64,000 bases of DNA, from contig NZ_JACHYN010000012.1 in NCBI RefSeq assembly GCF_014192915.1, positions 1-64,000 of the forward strand, read 5' to 3'. Shown here piece by piece: positions 8,243 to 16,914 of this stretch. The translations under genes were made by a program, and so were the position numbers. The notes beneath the pieces were generated by a model. It made no database searches. It saw nothing but the letters and a program-made list of their open reading frames with translations, and had not been told where the DNA came from. Numbering within the stretch: position 1 is the first letter of the stretch; each line of letters opens with the position of its first letter. The DNA is from Azospirillum sp. OGB3. GTDB taxonomy: Bacteria > Pseudomonadota > Alphaproteobacteria > Azospirillales > Azospirillaceae.

Positions 8243-9324
8243 GACCAGCCGCGCTTTCCGAAGGCGAGCAGCCAGAGGAAGACCGGCGTGCCGATCACCG
8301 CCGTCAGGACGCCGAGCGGCAGCTCCACCGGCCCCAGGCTGCGCGCCAGCGTGTCCACCGCCAGCAGATAGGCCGCGCCCAGAAGCACCGCCGTGGGCAG
8401 CAGCCGGACGAAGGCCGGGCCGACCATCAGCCGGGCGAGGTGCGGCACCAGAAGCCCGACCCAGCCGACGATGCCGCTGACCGATACGGCGGCGGCCGTC
8501 ATCAGCGTCGCCGCCGCGATCACCACGATCCGCACCACCCGCACCGGCACGCCGAGCGCCGTCGCCTCCTCGTCGCCCAGCGTCATCACGTCCAGCCGCC
8601 AGCGCAGCAGGACCAGCGGAATCAGCGCCACCGCCACCGGCGGCACCAGCGCCGCGAGGTCGCCGCGGTTGACCGCCGACAGGCTGCCGAGCAGCCAGAA
8701 GGTGATGGCCGGCAACTGGTTGTAGGGGTCGGCCAGGTACTTCAGCAGTGCCACGCCGGAGCCCAGCAGCGCCCCGATCACCACGCCGCCCAGCACCAGG
8801 ACCAGCACCGGGTCCCGCCCGCGGATGGCCGAGGCGACGGCCAGCACCACCCCCACCGCCAGCAGCCCGCCCGCGAAGGCCATGCCCTGGATGGCGAGGA
8901 CCGGCAGCGAGGCGAAGATTCCCAACACCGCCCCCAGCGCCGCCCCCGACGACACGCCGAGAATGTCCGGCGAGACCAGCGGGTTGCGGAACAGCCCCTG
9001 GTACGCGGCGCCCGAAGCGGCCAGCCCCGCTCCGACCAGCATGGCGGTCAGCACGCGCGGGCCGCGGATGTCCCAGATCACCGTCTCCACCGCCGGGGCG
9101 ACGGCGGCGCTCCCGAGCCCCAGCTTCGCCGCGAGCAGCCCGGCCAGGTCCCCCGGCGTGACGGGATAGGCGCCAATGCTGAAGGCGACGCAGACCGCGG
9201 CGACCAGCAACGCGGCCACCCCGCCCAGAGTCAGAACGAATAGGAGCTCACCCCGGCGGGCGGCTTCCCGCGAGGAGGGCGTCGATCTGCTCTGCGGTGG
9301 GTTCGCGGTGGTAGAAGAGGGCAT
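8239..9324 (-). CDS. ABC transporter permease, FecCD/BtuC family
   Basis: A 361-residue permease with about ten hydrophobic segments. Typical family stretches are GAGLAASGAAYQGLFRNPL, the loop leading to LGVSSGAALGAVLG, and GWVGLLVPHLARL. Its annotated start lies 77 bases inside the end of the binding-protein gene. That is a long overlap, but no better ATG is available before the first membrane segment. A downstream GTG or TTG start cannot be excluded. Confidence 0.9.
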   Translation of the reverse strand: MPSSTTANPPQSRSTPSSREAARRGELLFVLTLGGVAALLVAAVCVAFSIGAYPVTPGDLAGLLAAKLGLGSAAVAPAVETVIWDIRGPRVLTAMLVGAGLAASGAAYQGLFRNPLVSPDILGVSSGAALGAVLGIFASLPVLAIQGMAFAGGLLAVGVVLAVASAIRGRDPVLVLVLGGVVIGALLGSGVALLKYLADPYNQLPAITFWLLGSLSAVNRGDLAALVPPVAVALIPLVLLRWRLDVMTLGDEEATALGVPVRVVRIVVIAAATLMTAAAVSVSGIVGWVGLLVPHLARLMVGPAFVRLLPTAVLLGAAYLLAVDTLARSLGPVELPLGVLTAVIGTPVFLWLLAFGKRGWS

Positions 9325-10294
9325 GGAAGCGTCGCGTCTCCTCGCGCAGATCCTCCGGAAACAGCTCCGGATAGAGGACGGCGCCCAGCCAGCGCAGGCC
9401 GAGCAGGCGGTTGGCGGCGGGCGGGGAATCGATCCAGGTGAAGGGCAGCCCCGGCGAGAGATAGACCCGCCGGTCGCGCACCGCCTTCACCCCCTGCCAC
9501 AGCGGGTCGGTCCACACGCTCTCGTAGAAGCCGCGGTCGATGGTGACGATGGCGTCCGGCTGCCAGGCCAGAACCTGCTCCATCGACACGTTGACCAGCC
9601 CGCCGTCGCCGAGATTCTCCGCCGCGACGTTGCGCACCCCGGCGACATCCAGCGCCTCGACGTTGATGGAGCCGCGTATGCCGGTCTGGAGCCCGCGCGG
9701 CCCGCGCGCCATGTAGACCTTCAGCCGCTGGTCCTCCGGCACGCTCTCGAAGCGTCGGCGCACCTCGGCCAGCGTCGTTTCGGCGTAGCGGGCCAATTCC
9801 TCCCCCCGCTCCGCCACGCCCATCAGCGTGCCGAGCGTGCGGAAGGTGCGCGGGGAGTCGGCGAGATGCCCGTCGATCAGCAGGGTCGGCACCCGCGTCT
9901 GCTCCTGCACCCGGTCAGCCAGCGACACGAAGGTCGGGGCGGTGCTGCCGACGTCTACGACGACGTCCGGCTTCGCGGCGACCACGGTTTCCAGGTTGAC
10001 GGTGTTGCCGCGCCCGGTCAGCCGCCCCAGCTCCGGCAGGTCGGCGTAGCGGTCGGGCAGGAAGGGCCGCTCCGGCGGGCTGATCGCCCGTGTCCAGCCC
10101 AGCAGCTTGTCGGGCGCCAGCATGTAGACGACGACCGAGGCCGGCGGCCCGGCGGGGAACACGCGCTCCACCCGGTCCGGCACGGCGACGCGGCGTCCGG
10201 AGGAGTCCGTGACCATCCGCTCCGCCGCCGCCGGCCCGGCCATCAGCGCGAGCAGCAGCCCGGCTCCCGCGATCCAACGTCGTCTGCCCGCCAT
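9248..10294 (-). CDS. Periplasmic metal/siderophore-type substrate-binding protein
   Basis: A 348-residue class III binding protein. The ATG at 10294 opens a good Sec signal (MAGRRRWIAGAGLLLALMAG, cleavage near AAA-ER). The longer upstream reading frame runs into a repeat element and is not credible. Segments such as YADLPELGRLTGRG and VVAAKPDVVVDVGS are typical of the FepB/BtuF/MolA-like group. No TonB receptor is adjacent. The transporter abuts the molybdoenzyme genes msrPQ, so molybdate or tungstate is worth considering alongside iron-siderophore; sequence alone does not decide. Confidence 0.85.
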   Translation of the reverse strand: MAGRRRWIAGAGLLLALMAGPAAAERMVTDSSGRRVAVPDRVERVFPAGPPASVVVYMLAPDKLLGWTRAISPPERPFLPDRYADLPELGRLTGRGNTVNLETVVAAKPDVVVDVGSTAPTFVSLADRVQEQTRVPTLLIDGHLADSPRTFRTLGTLMGVAERGEELARYAETTLAEVRRRFESVPEDQRLKVYMARGPRGLQTGIRGSINVEALDVAGVRNVAAENLGDGGLVNVSMEQVLAWQPDAIVTIDRGFYESVWTDPLWQGVKAVRDRRVYLSPGLPFTWIDSPPAANRLLGLRWLGAVLYPELFPEDLREETRRFHALFYHREPTAEQIDALLAGSRPPG

Positions 10295-10376
10295 GCCGAT
10301 CCTGCTTCTCCCGTAGCGCTCTTCCAAAGCATGGGGTCTGCGCCCGCCACCGTCCATACGACAATCGCCATTGAAT

Positions 10377-10516
10377 CCCCTCTCCCGCCCCGGGAGAGGG
10401 GAGGGGCCCGCGCAAGGCGCGGGAAGGGTGAGGGTCCCGGGGATGGGCTGGCGCTTGATCCTCGGCTTTACCCTCACCCGGCCCTTCGGGCCACCCTCTC
10501 CCGAGGCGGGAGAGGG
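10377..10516. repeat. Palindromic intergenic repeat, family A copy 2
   Basis: Begins CCCCTCTCCCGCCCCGGG and ends in the inverted GGCGGGAGAGGG, with an inner GGGTGAGGGT/ACCCTCACCC pair. It sits between the divergent binding-protein and lipoprotein genes, unlike most copies, which lie between co-directional genes. Confidence 0.85.
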
Positions 10517-10611
10517 ACGCCGCCCGCGAAGGTCACGCTTTGGCCACGGGCGGCCTCTCCATCCGAAAGGATAGGGTGCGGCGGTCCGCCCACCAAACCC
10601 CGTTCCGCTCC

Positions 10612-11106
10612 ATGACCGCATCCCCGCTCCGCCGCGTCCTCCTTCCCGCCGCCCTGCTCGCGCTGTCCGGCTGCGCCGGGTTCGGCTCGGCGGTCACGGG
10701 GGTGACCACGGCGGGCGTGGCGGCGACGGTCGGTTCGGCCACCGGCAACCCGGTGCTGGGCATCATCGCCGGCGCCGGGGCCAGCTACGGCATCGACCAG
10801 GGCGTGAAATACGCGGAGCGGCGGATCACCGACAACGTCCACAACGCCGTCGCCCGCGCCGCCGGTCCGCTCGCCGTCGGGCAGGCGGCGACCTGGACGG
10901 TGGAGGAGAAGCTGCCGCTCAGCGGCAAGACCGGCACCGTGCAGGTGGCCCGCGGCTTCGGCGAGGCGATCCCCTGCAAGGACGTGGTCTTCACGCTGGA
11001 CGACGCGCCGGACCTCAACGTCACCACGGTCTGCCGGGCAAAGGACGGCCAGTGGCGCTGGGCGCTGGCCGAGCCCTCCACCCGGCGCTGGGGCAGCTTG
11101 CAATAA
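10612..11106 (+). CDS. Putative lipoprotein of unknown function
   Basis: A 164-residue protein with a lipoprotein signal: MTASPLRRVLLPAALLALSGC, with the acylated Cys at residue 21. A Gly/Ala/Val-rich hydrophobic stretch (about residues 24-60, GVTTAGVAATVGSATGNP) follows, reminiscent of glycine-zipper surface proteins. The C-terminal half is a polar beta-rich domain (TWTVEEKLPLSGKTGTVQVAR) containing two Cys. The ATG at 10612 is chosen because it opens the signal peptide; the ribosome binding site is weak. Confidence 0.75.
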   Translation: MTASPLRRVLLPAALLALSGCAGFGSAVTGVTTAGVAATVGSATGNPVLGIIAGAGASYGIDQGVKYAERRITDNVHNAVARAAGPLAVGQAATWTVEEKLPLSGKTGTVQVARGFGEAIPCKDVVFTLDDAPDLNVTTVCRAKDGQWRWALAEPSTRRWGSLQ

Positions 11107-11183
11107 CGCATGCAGTCGGCCATGTACGCACGGCCCGCGTTGGGGTAAAGCTCCGCGGGCGTCTGCGTCACGGGAGTCCGCGC

Positions 11184-12353
11184 ATGTTCACGGCCAAAAT
11201 CCTTCTTCTCGGCTCGGGCGAACTCGGGAAGGAGTTCGTCATCGCCGCCAAGCGCCTCGGCTGCGAGGTCATCGCCTGCGACAGCTACGCCAACGCCCCG
11301 GCGATGCAGGTCGCTGACGCGGCGGAGGTCTTCTCCATGCTCGACGCGGACGCCCTGCGCGCGGCCATCGCCAAGCACGCGCCCGACTTCATCGTGCCGG
11401 AGGTCGAGGCCATCCGCACCGAGGTGCTGCACGAGTTCGAGGACGCCGGCCTGACCGTCGTGCCTTCCGCCCGCGCCGCCACGATGACGATGAACCGCGA
11501 CCGCATCCGTGAGGTCGCCGCGGTGGAGCTGGGGCTGCGCACCTCCAAGTACCGCTACGCCGAAAGCCTGGAGGAGGTGATCGCGGGGGCGGAGCACACC
11601 GGCCTGCCCTGCGTCATCAAGCCGGTCATGTCCTCCTCCGGCAAGGGGCAGAGCACCGTCCGCACCGCGGCGGAGCTTGAGGCTGCCTGGACCTACGCCG
11701 TCGCCAACATGCGCGGCGACCGCCGGAAGGTCATCGTCGAGGAGTTCGTGCCCTTCGAGTACGAGATCACCCTGCTGACCGTCCGCACCCGCGAGGGCAT
11801 TCTGTTCTGCGAGCCGATCGGCCACCGGCAGGAGCGCGGCGACTATCAGGAATCCTGGCAGCCGGTGCCGATGCCCACGGCGCTGCTGGACGACGCCAAG
11901 GACATGGCGGCGAAGGTCGTGGACAATCTCGGCGGCTACGGCATTTTCGGCGTCGAGTTTTTCGTCACGAAGGACGAGGTCGTCTTCTCCGAGCTGTCGC
12001 CGCGCCCGCACGACACCGGCATGGTGACCCTGCTGTCGCAGAACCTGTCGGAGTTCGACCTGCACGCCCGCGCCATCCTGGGCCTGCCGATCCCGGCGAT
12101 CCATGTCCGCGGCCCGGCCGCCTCCGCCGTCGTCCTGGCCGACCGCGAGGCGGAGCGCTTCGCCATCGAAGGCTTGGCCGACGCCATGCGCGTGGGCAGC
12201 GCGGAGCATGACGTGGACGTCCGTCTGTTCGGCAAGCCGACGACCCGCAAGAACCGCCGCATGGGCGTGGCGCTCGCCGCCGGCACCGACACCGACGACG
12301 CGCGCGAGCGCGCGCTGAAAGCGGCCTCGGCGATCAGCATCCGCTACGAGTGA
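11184..12353 (+). CDS. purT: Formate-dependent phosphoribosylglycinamide formyltransferase
   Basis: Uses formate and ATP to formylate GAR in purine synthesis, a folate-independent alternative to PurN. The 389-residue ATP-grasp protein has the expected order: N-terminal LLLGSGELGKE, VVPSARAATMTMNRD, CVIKPVMSSSGKGQS (ATP loop), IVEEFVPFEYEITLLTV, and ELSPRPHDTGMVTL with the metal-binding acidic residues. The length is normal. The ATG at 11184 follows GGGAG. A strong hairpin follows the stop. The formate produced by NicD in the nicotinate pathway (56643) would be a substrate, a coincidence worth noting but not evidence of linkage. Confidence 0.95.
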   Translation: MFTAKILLLGSGELGKEFVIAAKRLGCEVIACDSYANAPAMQVADAAEVFSMLDADALRAAIAKHAPDFIVPEVEAIRTEVLHEFEDAGLTVVPSARAATMTMNRDRIREVAAVELGLRTSKYRYAESLEEVIAGAEHTGLPCVIKPVMSSSGKGQSTVRTAAELEAAWTYAVANMRGDRRKVIVEEFVPFEYEITLLTVRTREGILFCEPIGHRQERGDYQESWQPVPMPTALLDDAKDMAAKVVDNLGGYGIFGVEFFVTKDEVVFSELSPRPHDTGMVTLLSQNLSEFDLHARAILGLPIPAIHVRGPAASAVVLADREAERFAIEGLADAMRVGSAEHDVDVRLFGKPTTRKNRRMGVALAAGTDTDDARERALKAASAISIRYE

Positions 12354-12361
12354 CGTTGCGG

Positions 12362-12402
12362 AGCCGGGCGTGACCGTCGACCTCCGACGGCGCGGCCCGG
12401 CT
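12362..12402. terminator. Nested hairpin between convergent purT and the NorF-like gene
   Basis: The outer arms AGCCGGGC/GCCCGGCT enclose a second stem CCGTCG/CGACGG with a 5-base loop. It lies 9 bases after purT and 13 bases before the end of the convergent NorF-like gene, so it could stop transcription from both sides. No long T-run is visible. Confidence 0.6.
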
Positions 12403-12414
12403 GCGAACCGCCTC

Positions 12415-12690
12415 TCAGCGCAGAGCCGCGCCGATCATCGGATAGAGAACGTAGATCCCGAAGAGTGCCACCCCCAGCAGGGTGAGCAGACTCCGGAACC
12501 CCGCCCGCCAACCGCCCTCCGCGCGGTGAAGGTCCAGGTAGTGGGTGAGAATCCGGTCGGCCTTAAGGTTGGCCGCAGCGAGAACAAGTCCGACCCCGAG
12601 CGGGCCGAGACCGCCGCTGCCATGCCCCGCCCACATCGAGACGGCGGTGAGCAGCATCAGGACCATCCAGGTGCGTGTCAGGATCGCCAT
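12415..12690 (-). CDS. Small membrane protein of the cytochrome oxidase subunit IV / NorF type
   Basis: A 91-residue protein with three hydrophobic segments (residues about 5-20, 27-45 and 66-86) and the family-like LVLAAANLKADRILTHYLDL. It lies 4 bases after the subunit III-like gene, and NorE-NorF pairs have exactly this arrangement. It probably assists assembly or activity of a heme-copper oxidase or nitric oxide reductase whose catalytic subunits are not in the window. Confidence 0.75.
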   Translation of the reverse strand: MAILTRTWMVLMLLTAVSMWAGHGSGGLGPLGVGLVLAAANLKADRILTHYLDLHRAEGGWRAGFRSLLTLLGVALFGIYVLYPMIGAALR

Positions 12691-12694
12691 CGCC

Positions 12695-13297
12695 TCACCT
12701 CAGCAGATAGACGATGGGGTAGAGCAGCACCCAGATCAGGTCCACCATGTGCCAGAAGGCGGCCCCGGTCTCCAGGTTCTCCAGGCTGTCCCACCACGTG
12801 ACGATGCCCAGGATCACGATCCCCGCGGCGACGTGCATCGCGTGGAAGCCGGTCAACAAGTAATAGAGCTGGAAGAAGCTGTTGGTCTCCAGCGTCAGGC
12901 CCCGACCGATCTTGTCGCCGTACTCGACCGCCTTGATGGCGAGGAACAGGCCGCCGAGGGCCATCGCGCCGAGCATCGCTACCCGGTGGGAGCGGCCCGA
13001 GACCCGGCGCCGCACGGCGACGGCGACCAGCCAGCCGCTCGTCACCAGAACCATGGTGTTCACGCCGCCGAGCAGACGGTCCAATTGCGCCTGCGAGGCG
13101 TCGAAGGTCGCCGGGTCGAGGGCGCGCGTCACCGCGAAGCCGATGAACATCGCCCCGAAGGCCGCCAGCTCCCCCAGGATGAGAATCCACATCATGGGGT
13201 TGCCGGGCAGGCTGGAGAGAGGCCCCCAGTCGGCGGCCTCCCCGTCCGCAGCCCCGTCCGCAGCGACGACCGTCGTCGGCGCGGCAGTTTCCGTCAT
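12695..13297 (-). CDS. Heme-copper oxidase subunit III family protein (NorE-like)
   Basis: A 200-residue protein with about five hydrophobic segments and the subunit III hallmarks MWILILGELAAFGAMF, FFQLYYLLTGFHAMHVAAGI and AAFWHMVDLIWVLLYP. It lacks the two N-terminal helices of full CoxC, as NorE does. The ATG at 13297 has AAGGA upstream. No NorB/C or CoxA/B is adjacent, so it is an orphan NorEF pair here. Confidence 0.82.
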   Translation of the reverse strand: MTETAAPTTVVAADGAADGEAADWGPLSSLPGNPMMWILILGELAAFGAMFIGFAVTRALDPATFDASQAQLDRLLGGVNTMVLVTSGWLVAVAVRRRVSGRSHRVAMLGAMALGGLFLAIKAVEYGDKIGRGLTLETNSFFQLYYLLTGFHAMHVAAGIVILGIVTWWDSLENLETGAAFWHMVDLIWVLLYPIVYLLR

Positions 13298-13408
13298 ATC
13301 CGCTGTCCTTACCGGAGGTGATGACCGGAAGGGACCATGACGCGGGAGAGGAGGGCCGTCTTTGCCCAAGGGCAAACTCGCGGCCCGTTTTCGATCAGTT
13401 GGAACCGG

Positions 13409-13564
13409 TTACTGATAGCCGCCCTTGTCCGCGCGCTCCCGCGCCGCATCCTCCTGGGCCTTGGTCATCTCGTCCTTGGTCGCCGCCGACTTGTCGTCGG
13501 GCTTGCCGGCCGCGCGGTCGTTCTCGGCCTGCGGTTGGGAGTCGGTGTTGCGGTTGTCGCCCAT
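13409..13564 (-). CDS. Small very hydrophilic protein of unknown function (51 residues)
   Basis: A short leftward gene that ordinary length cut-offs would miss. It starts MGDNRNTDSQPQAENDRAAG and ends GGYQ, with about half the residues charged or amide. GGAGG lies 8 bases before the ATG. The composition suggests an intrinsically disordered, stress-type protein; no family is recognised. It sits alone between the NorE-like gene and the CoA-transferase gene. Confidence 0.65.
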   Translation of the reverse strand: MGDNRNTDSQPQAENDRAAGKPDDKSAATKDEMTKAQEDAARERADKGGYQ

Positions 13565-13657
13565 TGCGTCATCCTCCGGCATGAGGCGGGCCGGTGCGGT
13601 CCGCCGTAAGCCTCACCAACACGCCCGCGCGCCGGTCGTCTCGCCCCGTTCACATGG

Positions 13658-14863
13658 TCAGGCGACGATCCCGGCGTCGTGCAGGCGGCCGATCTCGGCC
13701 GACGGCAGGCCGAGCAGATCGGCCAGCACCGCGTCGGTGTCCTGCCCCAGGACGGGTGCCGGGCGGTGGTCGGTGCGCTCGCCCAGGCCGGGGAAGCCGA
13801 GGGGCGAGCCGGGAACCAGCAGAGGCCCGACCTCCGGCTGCTCGACCTCGCGGAACAGCGGGTTGGCGGTGGAGCAGCGCGCGTCCTCGGCCACCAGTTG
13901 GCCGAAATCGCGGTACGGCCCCCACAGCACGCCTGTCCCGGCGAAGGCGCTCTCCACCTCGGCCAACGTGCGGGCGGCGAACCAGGGGGCGAGCACGGCG
14001 GAGATGGCGTCGCGCGCCACGAAACGCCCGCCCTCGTCGTTCATGTCCACGTCCATCAGCGGGCCGATCATCGCCAGCCGCTCGGTCAACCCGGTCGCCT
14101 TGCCCAGCGCCTTCCACTGGCGGTTGGAGATGGCGACGACCATCGCCCGCCGTCCGTCGGCGGTGGCGAAGTCGCGGCCGTAGGCGCCGTACAGGTCGTT
14201 GCCCATCGGCGGGCGCACGGCGCCGTTGACCCGGACGTCGGCGAGGTAGCCGAGGTTGCCGACCGTCGCCAGCATCACATCGGCTAGCGCCACCGTCACC
14301 TCCTGCCCGCGCCCGGTGCGGCGGCGGTGCCGCTCCGCCGCCAGCAGGCCGGTCGCCAGATAGAGGCCGGCGGCGACGTCCCAGGCCGGCAGCACGTGGT
14401 TCACCGGTTCGCCGCCGCGGCCGGTCGCCATCGGGAAGCCGCTGGCGCAGTTGACGGTGTAGTCCACCGCCGCCGACCCGTCCGGATTGCCGGTCAGGCG
14501 CAGCATGATCAGGTCGTCGCGCCTGGCCGACAGCGCCTCGTAGCCCATCCAGCCGCTGGCCGGCAGGTTGGACAGCAGGAAGCCCGCGTTCTCGCCCGAG
14601 GCGGTGATGATCGCCTGGGCGATCTCCCGCCCCTCCGGCCGGTCGAGCGCCAGCGTCACCGACCGTTTCGCCTTGTTCAGCGCGGTCCAGTAGAGGCTGG
14701 TGCCGTTCGGCGCCACCGGCCAGCGCCGGTAGTCGATGTTGCCGCCGATGGGGTCGATGCGGATTACCTCCGCGCCCAATTGGGCCAGCGTCATGCCGCC
14801 TAGCGGTGCCGCGATGAAGGCCGACACCTCGACGACGCGCAGATCGGAGAGAAGCGAGGACAT
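13658..14863 (-). CDS. CaiB/BaiF-family CoA transferase, resembling 2-methylfumaryl-CoA isomerase
   Basis: A 401-residue class III CoA transferase. SSLLSDLRVVEVSAFIAAP and GAEVIRIDPIGG are the family start; DYRRWP and SLYWTALNKAKRSVTL resemble, from memory, the mesaconyl-CoA C1-C4 transferases. A conserved Asp is expected in the middle region (PAWDVAAGLYLATGLLAAE). The ATG at 14863 is preferred to one 48 bases upstream that lies near a repeat. It is last in the leftward E1/MCD/LysR/SDR set, consistent with moving CoA between the carboxylates of a C5 dicarboxylate. Confidence 0.72.
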   Translation of the reverse strand: MSSLLSDLRVVEVSAFIAAPLGGMTLAQLGAEVIRIDPIGGNIDYRRWPVAPNGTSLYWTALNKAKRSVTLALDRPEGREIAQAIITASGENAGFLLSNLPASGWMGYEALSARRDDLIMLRLTGNPDGSAAVDYTVNCASGFPMATGRGGEPVNHVLPAWDVAAGLYLATGLLAAERHRRRTGRGQEVTVALADVMLATVGNLGYLADVRVNGAVRPPMGNDLYGAYGRDFATADGRRAMVVAISNRQWKALGKATGLTERLAMIGPLMDVDMNDEGGRFVARDAISAVLAPWFAARTLAEVESAFAGTGVLWGPYRDFGQLVAEDARCSTANPLFREVEQPEVGPLLVPGSPLGFPGLGERTDHRPAPVLGQDTDAVLADLLGLPSAEIGRLHDAGIVA

Positions 14864-14902
14864 GGGAGTCTCGATCCAGATGGAAACGACGTGGTGGACG
14901 GG

Positions 14903-14957
14903 TGCCCCCACCCCGGCCCTCCCCCGCTGGGCGGGGGAGGGTTAGGATGGGGGTAAA
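14903..14957. repeat. Palindromic intergenic repeat, family B copy 1 (single hairpin)
   Basis: A reduced B element: CCCTCCCCCGCTGGGCGGGGGAGG forms one hairpin, flanked by CCCCCACCC and GGATGGGGG. It lies between the SDR and CoA-transferase genes. Confidence 0.75.
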
Positions 14958-14969
14958 GGCCGATGCGCT

Positions 14970-15722
14970 TTACACGCAGCGCCCGCCGTCGATCTCCAGC
15001 ACCACGCCGGTCAGGAAGGCCGCCTCGTCCGACGCGAGGTAGAGGGCGGCGTTGGCGACGTCGGTCGGCTGGCCCAGGCGGCCAAGCGGCACGATGCCCA
15101 TCATGCGCGCGCGCTTCTCCGGGGTGTCGCCGCCCATGAAGGTGGCGAGCAGCGGCGTCTCGGTGGCGACCGGGGCGAGCGCGCAGACGCGGATGTTGTC
15201 GGGCGCCAGCTCCAGCGCCAGCGACTTGGTGATGTTGTGCACCGCACCCTTGGTCGCGTTGTACCAGACGAGGCCCGGACGCGGCCGCAGGCCGGCGGTG
15301 GAGCCGAGGTTCAGGATCACGCCGGACTTCTGCGCCCGCATGGTCGCGACGACCGCCTTGGAATAGAGGTAGATCGACTTGACGTTCAGCGCGAAGACGC
15401 GGTCGAACTCCTCCTCCGTCACATTCTCGAACGGGCCGTTGGCGTGGGTGGAGCCGGCGTTGTTGACCAAGATGTCCAGCCGCCCGAACTTTTCGACGGT
15501 GGCGGCGATGGTCATCTCGACATCGGCCATCCTGGTGACGTTGGCGGCAATGCCGATGGCGGACTCGCCCAGCCGTTCCGCGACCGCCTTGGCGGCATCG
15601 CCGTTGATGTCCACGACCGCGACGCGGCCACCCTCGCGCACGAAGGTCTCGGCCATCGCGAGGCCCAGCCCCTGCGCCGCACCGGTGATCAGGGCGACCT
15701 TGCCGTCCAGACGCTTCGTCAT
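14970..15722 (-). CDS. SDR-family short-chain dehydrogenase/reductase
   Basis: A 250-residue classical SDR: cofactor motif TGAAQGLG (residues about 14-21), NNAG, a Ser in LNLGSTAG and the catalytic YNATK. An Asp after the second strand (VVDIN) suggests NAD preference. It lies between the LysR gene and the CoA-transferase gene, with 106-120 base gaps on each side, and probably oxidises or reduces a hydroxy intermediate (for example a hydroxyacyl-CoA) of the same pathway. The substrate is unknown. Confidence 0.85.
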   Translation of the reverse strand: MTKRLDGKVALITGAAQGLGLAMAETFVREGGRVAVVDINGDAAKAVAERLGESAIGIAANVTRMADVEMTIAATVEKFGRLDILVNNAGSTHANGPFENVTEEEFDRVFALNVKSIYLYSKAVVATMRAQKSGVILNLGSTAGLRPRPGLVWYNATKGAVHNITKSLALELAPDNIRVCALAPVATETPLLATFMGGDTPEKRARMMGIVPLGRLGQPTDVANAALYLASDEAAFLTGVVLEIDGGRCV

Positions 15723-15801
15723 TCTTGTTTCCTCCCCAAGGGATTATGTGGTGATGGGGAGGCTATCCGCGCCGCACCGGTCGTGCTATGGACCATCCGT
15801 C

Positions 15802-15812
15802 ATAGCTGCTAT
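15802..15812. promoter_or_regulatory. Candidate LysR-type binding site upstream of the SDR gene
   Basis: ATAGCTGCTAT is a perfect palindrome around a central T, matching the T-N11-A LysR pattern within its flanks. It lies about 80 bases before the SDR start and 30 bases from the LysR gene end. A near copy, ATGGCTGATAT, is at 21548 between the E1 and TRAP genes. Confidence 0.5.
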
Positions 15813-15842
15813 CAGCCCGCACAGCCGGTCATGACCATCGCA

Positions 15843-16802
15843 TCATGGGGCGGTGTTCTCCCCGGCGCTGCCGGGGGCGACGACCTTCCCCTTCAGCACG
15901 CCGTTGGCGACGCATTTCGCCACCTCGGCGTGGATCAGCCGCAGCAGGGCGCGCGTCGCCTTTGACACCGGCTGGTGCAGCGGCGTCGCCGTGACGAGCA
16001 TGGCGTGCATGTCCTTCGAACTGATCTCGCGGGCGATCAGCCGGCCCTGCCGCACCTCGCGGTGGACGGCGCCGAAGGGCAGGATGGTCGAGCCCATGCC
16101 CTCCTCCACCAGCTGCTTGATGGCGGTGACGGAATCGATCTCCATGTCGACCTGGAGGTCGATGTCGGCCCGCCGCACCGCCGCGTCGACCACCCGGCGC
16201 AGCCCATTCTCCAGCCCCGGCAGCACGAAGCGCAGACCGCCCAAAGTCTCCACCTCGACCGGCCCGTCGTCGCCGGCCACCGCGTCCTTGGCGGGCTGGA
16301 CGAGCAGCAGATTTTCGACGAGCAGCGGCGAGGACAGCATGCTGCGCCCGCGCCGGGCGTCGTAGAGCACGGCGAGGTCGAGCCGCCCGCCCTCGACCCA
16401 TTCCAGCAGCGTGCCGCTGAACACCTCGTGGATGCGCAGCGTGGCGTCGGGGTAGTTCTCGTGGAAGCGGCGGGCCAGCGGCGCCCCCAGCGTGGCGCAG
16501 ATCGACGGCGGGAGTCCCAGAGTGACGGAGCCGGTCAGCCGTTCCGACTGGTCCTGAATCTCCTCCTTGATCTCCGACAGCGCGCCCAGCAGATGGCGCA
16601 CCACGTCGTAGAGCTTGCGCCCCTGTTGGGTCAGCGAGACGCCGCGGCCATGGCGGTAGAACAGGCTGGTGCGCAGCTCGTGCTCCAGCTTCTGCACCTG
16701 CCGGCTGAGCGCCGGCTGGGTGATGCCAAGCTTGACCGACGCCTTGGAAAAGCTGCCAAGGTCGGCCACCTGAACAAAGTAGCGCAGTTCCAGAAGTTCC
16801 AT
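15843..16802 (-). CDS. LysR-family transcriptional regulator
   Basis: A 319-residue regulator. The N-terminal winged helix (residues 1-60) reads MELLELRYFVQVADLGSFSKAS, then GITQPALSRQVQKLE. The C-terminal effector domain contains GSVTLGLPPSI and EGMGSTILPFGAV. The ATG at 16802 gives the normal LysR start. It is embedded between the acyl-CoA dehydrogenase and SDR genes on the same strand rather than divergent, so it probably controls this locus and itself. Confidence 0.92.
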   Translation of the reverse strand: MELLELRYFVQVADLGSFSKASVKLGITQPALSRQVQKLEHELRTSLFYRHGRGVSLTQQGRKLYDVVRHLLGALSEIKEEIQDQSERLTGSVTLGLPPSICATLGAPLARRFHENYPDATLRIHEVFSGTLLEWVEGGRLDLAVLYDARRGRSMLSSPLLVENLLLVQPAKDAVAGDDGPVEVETLGGLRFVLPGLENGLRRVVDAAVRRADIDLQVDMEIDSVTAIKQLVEEGMGSTILPFGAVHREVRQGRLIAREISSKDMHAMLVTATPLHQPVSKATRALLRLIHAEVAKCVANGVLKGKVVAPGSAGENTAP

Positions 16803-16914
16803 CGCGGGACAGGTCTCGTCGTTCGGTCTCCGCGTCGGATAGCGAATACGCCGGTATGACACAAGCGGAGTCCTGACAGGTCAGTCCTGCCCGGTCCTCC
16901 GCCGTGTCTCGCGA

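Noticed and set aside
9248-10621. 457-residue version of the periplasmic binding protein
   Set aside because: The extra N-terminus reads through repeat A2, and a proper signal peptide begins at 10294.
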